Below, piece by piece: positions 16,142 to 23,953 of a DNA stretch of 64,000 nt (the first letter of the stretch is position 1; each line of letters opens with the position of its first letter). Source of the stretch: Deferrisoma camini S3R1 (GTDB lineage Bacteria; Desulfobacterota; Deferrisomatia; Deferrisomatales; Deferrisomataceae); contig NZ_JAFN01000001.1 of NCBI RefSeq assembly GCF_000526155.1, positions 2,257,014 to 2,321,013 of the forward strand. Direction: 5' to 3'. The notes under the pieces were generated by a model that searched no databases, was not told the origin of the DNA, and saw only the letters and a program-made list of their open reading frames with translations. A program made the translations under genes and the position numbers.

Positions 16142-16543
16142 TCAGGCCCCACACCCCTGTTCCGCGAGATTCCGCAACCGCCGCACCAACTCTGCTGCGC
16201 GCGGCAGCCACGGCCGAACGTCCTCTACCGGGAAACGGACCAAATCGGCGTAATCCCCCCTCTGCCGGCTGTCGAAGAGCTGGTCATAGAACTGTCCGAA
16301 CGCCACTGGCAGCAAACCGGGTCGCACAAATTCGCGGTGCAACAACGAACGTATTCCCGAGTGCTTTGGGCTGCTGAATCCCTTCGCCAGAAGCGCCGCC
16401 GAGGCCGCATAGAATACCGCGTAGTACAGCCGATTCACCGCCGAGGTTCCGTAGCCCGCCCCCAAAAGAAGCTCGGCTTCCTCTAGCGCCTCACTCGAGC
16501 GTTCCAACCTGTACCTGACCAGTGCCTCGACTTCGGGGCTCAT
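16142..16543 (-). CDS. HEPN-domain protein of a second MNT/HEPN pair
   Basis: 133 residues from the ATG at 16543, which overlaps the upstream nucleotidyltransferase stop by 4 bases. A longer frame to 16609 would enter that gene. VRYRLERSSEALEEAELLL and GTSAVNRLYYAVFYAASAALLAKGF are the HEPN core. HSGIRSLLHREFV is the conserved post-core loop of this subfamily. It is probably a ribonuclease toxin or an RNA-binding partner of the upstream nucleotidyltransferase. Confidence 0.8.
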   Translation of the reverse strand: MSPEVEALVRYRLERSSEALEEAELLLGAGYGTSAVNRLYYAVFYAASAALLAKGFSSPKHSGIRSLLHREFVRPGLLPVAFGQFYDQLFDSRQRGDYADLVRFPVEDVRPWLPRAAELVRRLRNLAEQGCGA

Positions 16544-16866
16544 ACGATACGGCCCTCTCGCTCCACATTTTGCACGAACGGCATGGCCTGAAAGACGGGG
16601 CTTTCCCACCGCTCACGCGACTCCGCGAACACCGTGATCACGGCACCCGTATCGAGTTCAACCGGGTAAACGGCGGCCCGGATCCGCTGTTCCCTCGCGA
16701 GATCCACCGGTCCTTCCAACAACACGAGCAGGTCGTAATCCGAATCGTCCCTGGCGTCGCCGCGAGCCCTCGACCCGTACAAGACCACCCGTGCCCCGGG
16801 CTCCACGTTCTGGATCAAGGCTTTACACCGGGAGAGAACGGAATCGACAGTCCCCTTTTTGCTCAT
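16540..16866 (-). CDS. MNT-type nucleotidyltransferase (antitoxin)
   Basis: 108 residues. VVLYGSRARGDARDDSDYDLLVLL is the GSX10DXD active site of the minimal nucleotidyltransferase family. The C-terminal VFAESRERWESPVFQ is a conserved feature of these proteins. It forms a 4-base overlap with the HEPN gene downstream. The gene order (MNT then HEPN) is opposite to the pair at 15415-16132. Confidence 0.85.
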   Translation of the reverse strand: MSKKGTVDSVLSRCKALIQNVEPGARVVLYGSRARGDARDDSDYDLLVLLEGPVDLAREQRIRAAVYPVELDTGAVITVFAESRERWESPVFQAMPFVQNVEREGRIV

Positions 16867-16961
16867 CGAAACCCCCTTCTCTCAAAGGGCTTATGTACCG
16901 GGATCACGAGGAGCACCGCGGGAACCGACAGGCTTTCGATGCGGTTCCCCATGCTCGGCCT

Positions 16962-17216
16962 TCAGCGATACACATCGCGCCGGTGCCCCACATGGAGCAC
17001 CACGACGACACCCTGCTCGTCGTCGATCTCGTAGATCACGCGGTAGGACCCGATTCGCACCCTCCACCCATCCCGGCCCACGAGCTTTCGAGCCTGGGTG
17101 GGTCGCGGGTTTTCGGCTAACGCCCGGATGGCGTCCCGCACCGCCTCGTAGCTCTTCGATGGCAACCCGGCGAGTTCCTTCTGGGCGCGACGGAGGATCC
17201 GGAGCCTGTACCTCAC
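16962..17216 (-). CDS. relE: RelE/ParE-family toxin
   Basis: 84 residues. MRYRLRILRRAQKELAGLP is the family's opening strand and helix. LVGRDGWRVRIGSYRVIYEIDDEQGVVVVLHVGHRRDVYR is the diagnostic C-terminal sheet, with the basic catalytic-type residues R, R, H and R. It is a predicted ribosome-dependent mRNA interferase. The start overlaps the antitoxin stop by 4 bases. Confidence 0.9.
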   Translation of the reverse strand: MRYRLRILRRAQKELAGLPSKSYEAVRDAIRALAENPRPTQARKLVGRDGWRVRIGSYRVIYEIDDEQGVVVVLHVGHRRDVYR

Positions 17217-17419
17217 CCCCCCCGTCTCTCCTCGATCTCTTGCACTGCCGCCTCGAAATCCACGGTCTCGTCCCCCGATGCTTTCGCGGCATCGTAAGCG
17301 CGGATGCTTTCCAGCTCCTCTAGAGCCTCCAGCATCCGGCGGTAGTCACCCAGCGAAACGATCACGGCAACCGGATTCCCTTGCTCGTCCGTCACATACC
17401 GCGCCGGTTTCCCACCCAT
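17213..17419 (-). CDS. RelB/Phd-type antitoxin
   Basis: 68 residues from the ATG at 17419, chosen because GGAGGT lies a few bases upstream. The longer open frame to 17497 has no such site. RYVTDEQGNPVAVIVSLGDYRRMLEALEEL is the Phd/YefM-like N-terminal fold. The acidic C-terminus (ETVDFEAAVQEIEE) is the toxin-binding tail. It probably represses its own promoter, which would lie in the short divergent gap shared with the MntA-like gene at 17518. Confidence 0.85.
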   Translation of the reverse strand: MGGKPARYVTDEQGNPVAVIVSLGDYRRMLEALEELESIRAYDAAKASGDETVDFEAAVQEIEERRGG

Positions 17420-17517
17420 GCCACACCTCCCGCCCCCGCCCTTGGTTCTCTGCCGAGCAGCCGTATTATACTGCCTACCGAGCACGACTGACACCACACG
17501 TCCAGGGAGTTCTCCAC

Positions 17518-17955
17518 GTGGGTCCCCCGCACGACATCGAAACCATCCGCCGCGCCGTTGTCGAGGTGGTGGGCGACGACCCCGACGTGGTGGCCGCGTA
17601 TCTCTTCGGCTCGCGGGCCACCGGGCGGGAGAAGCCGGGAAGCGACGTCGACGTGGCGCTCCTCATGCGCGAAGGCTTCGACTACCTCGCCCACTACGAT
17701 CACATCCTCCGGGTCATGGGCGAACTCGAGGACCGGCTCGGCACCCGGGTGGACGTGGTGTACCTGAACCGGGCCGACCCGGTGCTCCAGCGCGAGGTCC
17801 GGATGAAGGGCCGGCTCCTGTGGGAGCGGGACCGCAGCGCCCGCATCGCCTGGATCGTACGCAGTCGAAAACTCTGGCTCGACGGCGAGCACCGCCGCCG
17901 GATCTACCGGGAGGTGCGCGCCCGGAAGGCCAAGGAGGCACTACATCATGGTTGA
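17518..17955 (+). CDS. mntA: MntA-like AMPylating antitoxin
   Basis: 145 residues from GTG 17518, with AGGGAG about 10 bases upstream. AYLFGSRATGREKPGSDVDVALLM fits GSX10DXD exactly. RVDVVYLNRADPVLQREVRMKGRLLWERD is the conserved second half of MntA proteins. Family knowledge: MntA adds AMP groups to a tyrosine of HepT and blocks its RNase activity. The stop overlaps hepT by 8 bases. Confidence 0.9.
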   Translation: MGPPHDIETIRRAVVEVVGDDPDVVAAYLFGSRATGREKPGSDVDVALLMREGFDYLAHYDHILRVMGELEDRLGTRVDVVYLNRADPVLQREVRMKGRLLWERDRSARIAWIVRSRKLWLDGEHRRRIYREVRARKAKEALHHG

Positions 17956-18379
17956 CGTGGCGCTGGCCCACCGCCTGCTCGCCCTCATCGAGGGATACCT
18001 TGGAGACCTCACCGTGCTCGGCGACCTAACGTTCGAGGAGTACCGGGACGACGTACGCACCCGCCGGTTCGCGGAGCGCACGCTCCAGATCGCCATCGAG
18101 GCGTGCCTCGACCTTGGCCAGCACATCCTCGCCGACGAGGGGTGGGGCGAACCGCAGACCAACCGGGAGGTGTTCCGCCTTCTCACGAAGCACGGTGTCC
18201 TGGACGAGGACCTGGGCCGCCGCATCGAGCCCATGGCGGGATTCCGGAACCTTATCGTCCACAACTACGGCGACATCGACGACTTCCTGGTCTACGGCAT
18301 CCTGCGGGACCGCGTCGGAGACATCCAGCGGTTCTGCCGGGCAGTGCGGCGTTTTCTGGAGCGGGGGGAGGAGCGGTGA
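17948..18379 (+). CDS. hepT: HepT-like ribonuclease toxin
   Basis: 143 residues. The catalytic RX4H of HepT is visible as FRNLIVHNYGDID. The Tyr in HNY is the position that MntA modifies in characterised systems. FAERTLQIAIEACLDLGQHILADEGW is the HEPN core. It is encoded directly after MntA with an overlap. The stop overlaps the GTG of a secreted beta-helix protein (GTGA), which is unusual because the downstream gene has no link to toxin function. Confidence 0.92.
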   Translation: MVDVALAHRLLALIEGYLGDLTVLGDLTFEEYRDDVRTRRFAERTLQIAIEACLDLGQHILADEGWGEPQTNREVFRLLTKHGVLDEDLGRRIEPMAGFRNLIVHNYGDIDDFLVYGILRDRVGDIQRFCRAVRRFLERGEER

Positions 18380-19812
18380 GGCGCTTCGTGATTCTCCTTT
18401 CGTTCCTCGTCGCCGTCTGCGCCCGGGCCGAGGATACCCAGATCCGCTGGAGCGGGCGCGTGGCGCTCGATGCGCCGCTGACCGTCACGGCCGACCAGAT
18501 CCTCGTGGTCGAACCCGGCACGGAGATCGCGGCCGGCCCCGGGGGCACCGTGCTCGTGCAGGGCAAGGCCTACCTGCTGGGCACCGCGGAGTCGCCCGTG
18601 CGGATCACCGGCACCCGGGAGGCCCCTCAGCCCGTGTTCCAGGCCAACACGCCGGAGGCCGTGGTGCGGCTCCACCGGGTCGAGGCCGAGGGCTGCGGCA
18701 CGGTGGTCGGGGCCACGGCCGGCACGGTGGTGGCCACGGAATCGGCCTTCCGGAAGAACGCCACCGCCCTCAGGCTCCAGATGCGCACCCGCGCCGTCCT
18801 GGGGGACGTCGCGTTCGAGGAAAACGACCTCGGGCTCGCGGCCGACAACGGGGCCCTCGTCACGGTAGACGGGGCAGCGTTCCGAAAGAACACGGTGGGC
18901 GTGGGGGCCGGAAACTCGGTGCGGCTCACGCTGCGGGGCTGCCGGTTCGAGGCGAACGAGACCGGCTACAGCCAGACGAACGGGGCCGACACGGCGCTGG
19001 AGGGCTGCTCGTTCACGGGCCACACCGGCGCGGCCGTGTTCCTTCGCCAGTCGCGCCGCAGCCCCCGGATCTCGTTTTGCCGGTTCGAGGAGAACCGGGC
19101 GGCCGTGGTGGCCCGGTCGACGAGCCACCCCCTGGTCGAGGCGAGCGCGTTCCGGGGCAACCGGGTCGCCTTCGACGCCAAGGAGTTTTGCGGACCGCTC
19201 CTGCGGTTCAACGCGTTCGAGGGGAACGCAGAGGCCGTGCGCCTGGACCACAAGTCCGGGGCAAAGATTCGGGGAAACCGATTCGAACGGAACGGCACCG
19301 CCCTGTTCCTGGACTTCTCGTCGTACCCGGAGGTGCGTCGAAACCGGTTTGCCGACAACGACTGGCACGTGAAGCTCGGCCGGTTCATGTCGGCCGACTG
19401 GGAACGGCGTCAGGGGTCTGCAAGGATCACGTTGGGGAAAGCCCGGGAGCGCAATACCCGCAACCCCATGATGCTTCGCGGAACGCTGCCCGGAGCAGCC
19501 GGCGTGGTGGACGTGAGCGAGAACGACTGGGACGAGGAGACACGGTCCGAGATGGAGGCCGGCCCCGAGGCAAATCTCTCACGCATCTGGGACGGCCGGG
19601 ACGAACCGAAGGTGGCCTATACCAACTGGGGAACCGGCCAGGAAAAGTTCACCCTCGACCGAGTGCGATTTTCCCCGCCTTTGACCGCCTCGCCGGCCGT
19701 GGGACCGGAGGCGTGGATTCCGCTGGACACCGAACTTCCGACGAAACCGATAAAAAGGGGGCCTGGAGCTCCTCCCGCCCCCCCCGCCCGTCCCTCCCAT
19801 GGGGAACCGTGA
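18376..19812 (+). CDS. Secreted right-handed parallel beta-helix protein
   Basis: 478 residues from the GTG that overlaps the hepT stop. VRRFVILLSFLVAVCARAED is a Sec signal. Mature rungs of ~22 residues alternate (SAFRKNATALRLQ, VAFEENDLGLAADNG, AAFRKNTVGVGAGN, CRFEANETGYSQTNG, CSFTGHTGAAVFLRQ, CRFEENRAAVVARS, SAFRGNRVAFDAKE). Each contains (C/S/A)xFxxN and is read as a PbH1 coil. No polysaccharide-lyase active site was recognised. The opening WSGRVALDAPLTVTADQILVVEPGTEI matches the start of 6789-7835 (WSGEVVLDRIVVVRSGGELVIAPGT), so the two are paralogues. It is probably a surface or periplasmic protein. Confidence 0.8.
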   Translation: MRRFVILLSFLVAVCARAEDTQIRWSGRVALDAPLTVTADQILVVEPGTEIAAGPGGTVLVQGKAYLLGTAESPVRITGTREAPQPVFQANTPEAVVRLHRVEAEGCGTVVGATAGTVVATESAFRKNATALRLQMRTRAVLGDVAFEENDLGLAADNGALVTVDGAAFRKNTVGVGAGNSVRLTLRGCRFEANETGYSQTNGADTALEGCSFTGHTGAAVFLRQSRRSPRISFCRFEENRAAVVARSTSHPLVEASAFRGNRVAFDAKEFCGPLLRFNAFEGNAEAVRLDHKSGAKIRGNRFERNGTALFLDFSSYPEVRRNRFADNDWHVKLGRFMSADWERRQGSARITLGKARERNTRNPMMLRGTLPGAAGVVDVSENDWDEETRSEMEAGPEANLSRIWDGRDEPKVAYTNWGTGQEKFTLDRVRFSPPLTASPAVGPEAWIPLDTELPTKPIKRGPGAPPAPPARPSHGEP

Positions 19813-19928
19813 GCACCCCCCTTCCGCCCCCTTACCTTGTGGTGTAGGGTGACTCTGAAACGCGTACCACGCGCAAGGCCATTGGCATACCAAAGCGCTG
19901 GCGTCTTGTGTGAGGAGGGAATGTGGTC

Positions 19929-21230
19929 ATGAAAAAGCGGTCGTGGCACGGGGCCCTAGCCGCAATAGGGATAGCCAGTCTGCCTTTGTTGGGAGCGTGC
20001 GCGGCATCCTCCGGCGACGGTGATGAGGTCGGCGGGTCCGCGGGGGGAACCGTGATGGGCACCGTCGACGTCTCAGGTCTGGGGCGGCTGCCGGGAATCC
20101 GGGTCACTCTCGGAGATCAGGTTTCCACCCTTACGGATGCGGAGGGCGCGTTCCGTTTTTCCTTCGTGCCCCAAGGTGTGCACGAGGTCACCGCCCAGTA
20201 CCGGGCCTACCGGTACTCCGGCACCGCCTGGGCGCGCTTGGAGGGCGACGGCGTGCCCATGATGGTGAACTTGACCCTCCAGCCCAACTCCTCCGTCGGC
20301 AAGACGGTCGGGGTGCTGACACCGGAGGATATTCCCGGGGTGGACGCGATCAACATTCAGGACGTGGTCGGCCACGAAGGCATCGTTGTCCTTTGCGACG
20401 TGGAAAACGGGTTCGAGGTGGTCGACGTGTCCGACCCAACCGCGCCCGCCTTCATCGGGGGCGTTTTGGGGGACCGCAACTGTGAGGCCGCGGCCCTCGA
20501 CTGGCCCCTTTTGTATTGTGGTTGGAACCTCACATCGTTGCAGGAAGGGGGAGTTGCGGTCTACTCCCTGGCCGATCCGACCAGCCCGGTGAAGCTCGGC
20601 GAGACAGTCACGGACAACCGCGTGTACGGGATATCGCTCGATGGCACGGCTCTGTACGCCATCGGAGACGCGGCGTTCCAGGTGTACGACGTGACGGATC
20701 CGAAGGCGCCCTCGCTCCTGGGAAGCCTTCCCATGGCCGGCGAGGGCGTCGAGCATCGCAGCGGCTACGCTTTCGTGGCGACGGACGGCCCCGTGCTGAC
20801 CGTGGTGGACGTGCGAGAGCCGTCCAGCCCCGTGGTGGTGTGGCAGTCAGCCGAAACATCGAGCGCGGTGGACTGCGCCATCGACGGCACGTATGTGTAC
20901 GTGGCTGCGGACCGGCTGTACCAGTACGATGTTCGCGACCCCACCGACGTGCGGCTCATAGGCGTGACCGACGCGGACGACCTGGAGGCACAAGGTGCGA
21001 AGTTGGGGAGTGGCCTCAACCTGGAAGGGCTCTCCGCAAGCCGGGGAAGCGTGTATCTGGGGGCCATGTTCGACGGGATGGTAGTGGTGGACTACAGCGA
21101 CCCACACCGCCCCCGGTTTGCATGGCAGAGCGACGAGATGGTCCCGTTCGCGATGAATGTATACGTCAACGGTGCTTACGCCTACACCGCGAGCTGGACG
21201 GAAGGCCTGCGCGTGGTGAGGAGAAAGTAG
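19929..21230 (+). CDS. LVIVD-repeat beta-propeller lipoprotein
   Basis: 433 residues. ATG 19929 lies about 11 bases after AGGAGGG; GTG 19923 is two codons earlier. MKKRSWHGALAAIGIASLPLLGAC is a type II signal (LLGAC). A short carboxypeptidase-regulatory-like module (VDVSGLGRLPGIRVTL, GAFRFSFVPQGVHEV) is followed by LVIVD-type blades: FEVVDVSDPTAPAFIGG, VAVYSLADPTSPVKLGE, FQVYDVTDPKAPSLLGS, LTVVDVREPSSPVVVWQ, LYQYDVRDPTDVRLIG and MVVVDYSDPHRPRFAW. Six or seven blades suggest a propeller. The function is unknown; it is likely displayed on a membrane. It is convergent with the next gene. Confidence 0.85.
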   Translation: MKKRSWHGALAAIGIASLPLLGACAASSGDGDEVGGSAGGTVMGTVDVSGLGRLPGIRVTLGDQVSTLTDAEGAFRFSFVPQGVHEVTAQYRAYRYSGTAWARLEGDGVPMMVNLTLQPNSSVGKTVGVLTPEDIPGVDAINIQDVVGHEGIVVLCDVENGFEVVDVSDPTAPAFIGGVLGDRNCEAAALDWPLLYCGWNLTSLQEGGVAVYSLADPTSPVKLGETVTDNRVYGISLDGTALYAIGDAAFQVYDVTDPKAPSLLGSLPMAGEGVEHRSGYAFVATDGPVLTVVDVREPSSPVVVWQSAETSSAVDCAIDGTYVYVAADRLYQYDVRDPTDVRLIGVTDADDLEAQGAKLGSGLNLEGLSASRGSVYLGAMFDGMVVVDYSDPHRPRFAWQSDEMVPFAMNVYVNGAYAYTASWTEGLRVVRRK

Positions 21231-21244
21231 CGGCCGCGGGCCAC

Positions 21245-21262
21245 CGCCGTCTCTGGACGGCG
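21245..21262. terminator. Hairpin between convergent genes
   Basis: Stem CGCCGTC, loop TCTG, stem GACGGCG, between the stops of the LVIVD lipoprotein and the minus-strand methyltransferase-like gene. There is no proper T-run, so termination efficiency is doubtful. It is placed to serve both strands. Confidence 0.45.
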
Positions 21263-21267
21263 CTCTC

Positions 21268-23526
21268 CTATCGAAGCCGCTCTTGCCGATCCACGAGCAC
21301 AGCGTGGGTGAGCATGTGCCGGGCCGTGCGGAAACTCAACACGGGACGATCGTCGGTGTTGAGGGGAACCTCCTCGGTCAGGTCACGCGCGGTTCGAGGC
21401 CCTGCGTAGGCCTGTCGGTTCGCTGCGGGGAGGCGCGAGGAAGGGGCCCGGCCCCGGTCGGGGGCGAGCAGCAGCAGATCCCCCCGCTGAGGCACCCAAA
21501 GGGACCATTCGGGGAAAACGCGGGCAAAGGTGGCCTCGAATATCGCCAAGTCCCTGGGGGCCGTTCCGTATGTCTGGAACCACTGGACCATCAGCCCGCC
21601 CTCCGCCAGTCGGTCCCGGCACATCGTCAGGAACTCTCGGGTGAACAAGGCCCAGGAAAACCCCACCCACGGGTTCGAGGGCTGGGAGACAATAATATCG
21701 AAAGGCTCCCGGCCCGAAGCAAGGAAGTGGCGAGCGTCATCAACGACCAGGGTGAGCCGTGGGTCCTGAACGGCCCGGGCGTTCACGTCTCTAAACCACG
21801 GAGCCGCCCGTACGACCTCGGGCGAGATCTCTACGCACACCACCTCCCGGACCGGGTAGCGCAAGATCTGGTCAACCGTCTGACCACTTCCCCATCCTAT
21901 GACGAGCACCCGCTTCGCATCGGGCTTCAGTGACATGGGCAACCGGGCCAGCATCCGCTGGGTTGGGCTATCGAGCAACGTGTTGGAAGCCGGCTTTCCA
22001 TCGATGATCAGATAGCGTTGCGCCCCCTGCTCCACCACCAGTACCGTGCCTATTGGCCCCTCGATCACGGCCAACAGCTGTGAGCGTCGCCCGGCTGCCA
22101 CGGCTTGCATTGGGGGAGAGAAGGCAAGATTTTTTGCGTATCTCGGGGCCGCCCAGTACACTCCGGAGTGCACCGTCAAGGGCGATGGCGACGGGGCGGC
22201 GACCAGCAGCAGTCCCGCCGACACCGCCAACACCAGGAACGGCATCGGTACGCGCCATCGGAGCTTCGGCAACAACGCCGCACCGACCAAGACATACCCC
22301 CCCGCCATCGTCCGGTACGCGCCATCCACGCCCACCTGCCCTACGAGTAGGCTGTTGACGATCACCGGCCCAAACACCGCCCCCAGGGTGTTCGCCGCCA
22401 CCAACACACCGGTCTGGTGCCCTCCCGGGCCACCGACGGGAGCTGACATGGCGAGCACCAGGGGGAAAAGAGCCCCCAGCGCAACGGCCCCCGGGTACAA
22501 CACCACCATGGCACACAAGCCCTGGGCCGTCAGCAGATCGATCCATTGCACCCCTGCCGGAGGCAAACGATCGGCCAGCCACACCACGGTCCAGGGAAGC
22601 TGGGGTAAGGTCCACGGGAGAAGCGCCAGCAGCCCGGCCGCTGAGGCCGCGATGGAGGAAGACCACCGCGAGGCATTGGGGGCCACACGCGCGGCCAGCA
22701 GGCTTCCGGTACCCAGACCCAACAAAAAAGGCACCACCGTGCCGGCCAAAGCGTAGATGCTGAGCCCCATGATGGGGGTCAAAGCTCTCACGGCTGCCGT
22801 CTGCAAGCCAAGCCCCAAGAACCCCAGAGAAAAAGCTATGACGATCCACCGTACGGCGGTTCCCGCGTGGCGAGCCGAGGCTGGCGGGGATGAGGGCTGC
22901 CCCCGCCGCACAGCTCCGCCCGTGCCGAGGAACAGACCCGCCAACACGACGGAGGCCGCTGCGGACCAGCCGGCACAGGCACGTGCGCCCAGGAGTTCCA
23001 GCCCCAAGAATGAGACGAGCACGGTGCCGGTGGCCGCACCCAGGATGTTGAGGCCGTAGAGCAAGGCCAAGTGAGGTGCCCGCCGGCCGCCGCTGGGCAG
23101 CACAGCGGCCAGCACAGGAAACATGCCGCCCACTGGTGCGGCCACGAGAACCATCACGACAAACGCCATGACCCGGCGGGCGGCCGGAGAGAACCACGGG
23201 GGCGCGGGGACGACGGGGAAGAACAACATCAAAGCCAACCCCGTTACCCCCACCAGCACGTGGAGGGCAGCGAGAGCCCGGCCGGGCCTCCTGGCCCCAT
23301 ACCAGCCCCACCGCCCCCCCAACCATGTGCCGGCCGCGAGCCCCCCCATGTACCCCGACAGCAGAACAACAACCGCTGGTGCGGATGCGCCCACGACCAG
23401 CTCCAGGGCCCGGAACCAGAGGATCTCCAGGCTCAGGGCCACCACGCCGGAAGCGAAGTAGAGCGCCCCAGCAATCCGGATGTCCAACAACGCTCGCCCC
23501 GACCACAGCCCCCAAGCGGGGCGCAT
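21268..23526 (-). CDS. Membrane-fused spermidine-synthase-like protein (second copy)
   Basis: 752 residues from ATG 23526, which has GAGG six bases upstream; a TTG at 23562 is the longest frame. About eleven hydrophobic segments precede a soluble domain. RVLVIGWGSGQTVDQIL is the nucleotide loop, VVCVEISPEVVRAAPWF the second strand, and DIIVSQPSNPWVGFSWALFTREFL the post-motif characteristic of spermidine synthases. Domain order differs from 1034-3460, which has membrane segments on both sides. This is the 'fused MFS/spermidine synthase' family; the true substrate is unknown. It is last in the long minus-strand block, directly downstream of the 20-residue peptide gene. Confidence 0.85.
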   Translation of the reverse strand: MRPAWGLWSGRALLDIRIAGALYFASGVVALSLEILWFRALELVVGASAPAVVVLLSGYMGGLAAGTWLGGRWGWYGARRPGRALAALHVLVGVTGLALMLFFPVVPAPPWFSPAARRVMAFVVMVLVAAPVGGMFPVLAAVLPSGGRRAPHLALLYGLNILGAATGTVLVSFLGLELLGARACAGWSAAASVVLAGLFLGTGGAVRRGQPSSPPASARHAGTAVRWIVIAFSLGFLGLGLQTAAVRALTPIMGLSIYALAGTVVPFLLGLGTGSLLAARVAPNASRWSSSIAASAAGLLALLPWTLPQLPWTVVWLADRLPPAGVQWIDLLTAQGLCAMVVLYPGAVALGALFPLVLAMSAPVGGPGGHQTGVLVAANTLGAVFGPVIVNSLLVGQVGVDGAYRTMAGGYVLVGAALLPKLRWRVPMPFLVLAVSAGLLLVAAPSPSPLTVHSGVYWAAPRYAKNLAFSPPMQAVAAGRRSQLLAVIEGPIGTVLVVEQGAQRYLIIDGKPASNTLLDSPTQRMLARLPMSLKPDAKRVLVIGWGSGQTVDQILRYPVREVVCVEISPEVVRAAPWFRDVNARAVQDPRLTLVVDDARHFLASGREPFDIIVSQPSNPWVGFSWALFTREFLTMCRDRLAEGGLMVQWFQTYGTAPRDLAIFEATFARVFPEWSLWVPQRGDLLLLAPDRGRAPSSRLPAANRQAYAGPRTARDLTEEVPLNTDDRPVLSFRTARHMLTHAVLVDRQERLR

Positions 23527-23743
23527 GGTCGACCTCGCGGAGTGAGTAGATGTAGGAAGCAAGGGTGTCCGTCCCCGGTCCTGCTTCGCCCTCGGGAGGA
23601 AGTACCGGTTGCATCACACGCGGGTCAAACGGGCCCGTGCACCGCCCGGACGAGATTCCCGCCCGTTGCCCCCGGTTCCGTGGGGGGGCGCCGAGGCGCG
23701 GCCCCTCCGTCCGTCCATTTGGGGAGCGCACGGGAGTCCAACC

Positions 23744-23778
23744 GGAAAGAGGGCCGGCAAACCGCCGACCCTCTTTCC
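23744..23778 (-). terminator. Long hairpin 20 bases after the peptide stop
   Basis: GGAAAGAGGG pairs with CCCTCTTTCC (outer stem), with CGGC/GCCG inside and a short GGTTT loop. It is a very stable structure. No T-run follows, so it may be a Rho-independent terminator of reduced strength, an mRNA-stabilising stem, or a processing site. Confidence 0.55.
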
Positions 23779-23798
23779 GAACCTCGTGCCGTGCTTCT

Positions 23799-23861
23799 TC
23801 AGCAGGGATGCACGCTGGAGGTCCCCACGATCTTGGGCTTTACGTAGGTCGTCCTCTTCAT
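23799..23861 (-). CDS. 20-residue peptide gene, candidate precursor or signalling peptide
   Basis: The ATG at 23861 has an excellent ribosome-binding site (AAGGAG, six bases before it). It encodes a 20-residue peptide that starts MKRTTYVKPK and ends SSVHPC before TGA. It lies 70 bases downstream of the 1064-residue Big protein gene and upstream of the methyltransferase-like gene, all on the minus strand. A strong hairpin follows the stop. The Lys/Arg/Tyr/Lys-Pro leader and Cys-terminal end resemble very short modified-peptide precursors, but I do not recognise the family. No maturase (radical SAM or other) is in the window. It could be a real micro-gene or chance; the ribosome site favours a real gene. 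Confidence 0.5.
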   Translation of the reverse strand: MKRTTYVKPKIVGTSSVHPC

Positions 23862-23884
23862 GGCTCGCTCCTTGGTCTGAGACC

Positions 23885-23953
23885 AGTGACAAGTGACCGG
23901 TGACGCGTGGCGGGTGCCCGCGCGCCCCGTCCTAACGTCCTAACGTCCCAACA
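23885..23953. repeat. GTCACCC-type and GTCCTAAC-type repeats
   Basis: GTGACNN units (23885-23910) lie in the leader of the 20-residue peptide gene. CGTCCTAACGTCCTAACGTCCCAAC (23930-23953) lies across the stop of the Big protein gene. The second class recurs only at 35164-35196, at the equivalent place in the paralogue. Confidence 0.8.

Noticed and set aside
23744-23801. UGA of the 20-residue peptide as selenocysteine with the hairpin as SECIS
   Set aside because: The stem starts about 20 bases after UGA, further than usual for bacterial SECIS, and read-through gives a low-complexity frame. An ordinary stop is simpler.
23614-23892. 92-residue frame on the minus strand covering the peptide gene
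   Set aside because: Composition is unlike a protein and it shares only part of the ribosome-binding region; the 20-residue frame fits the AAGGAG spacing much better.
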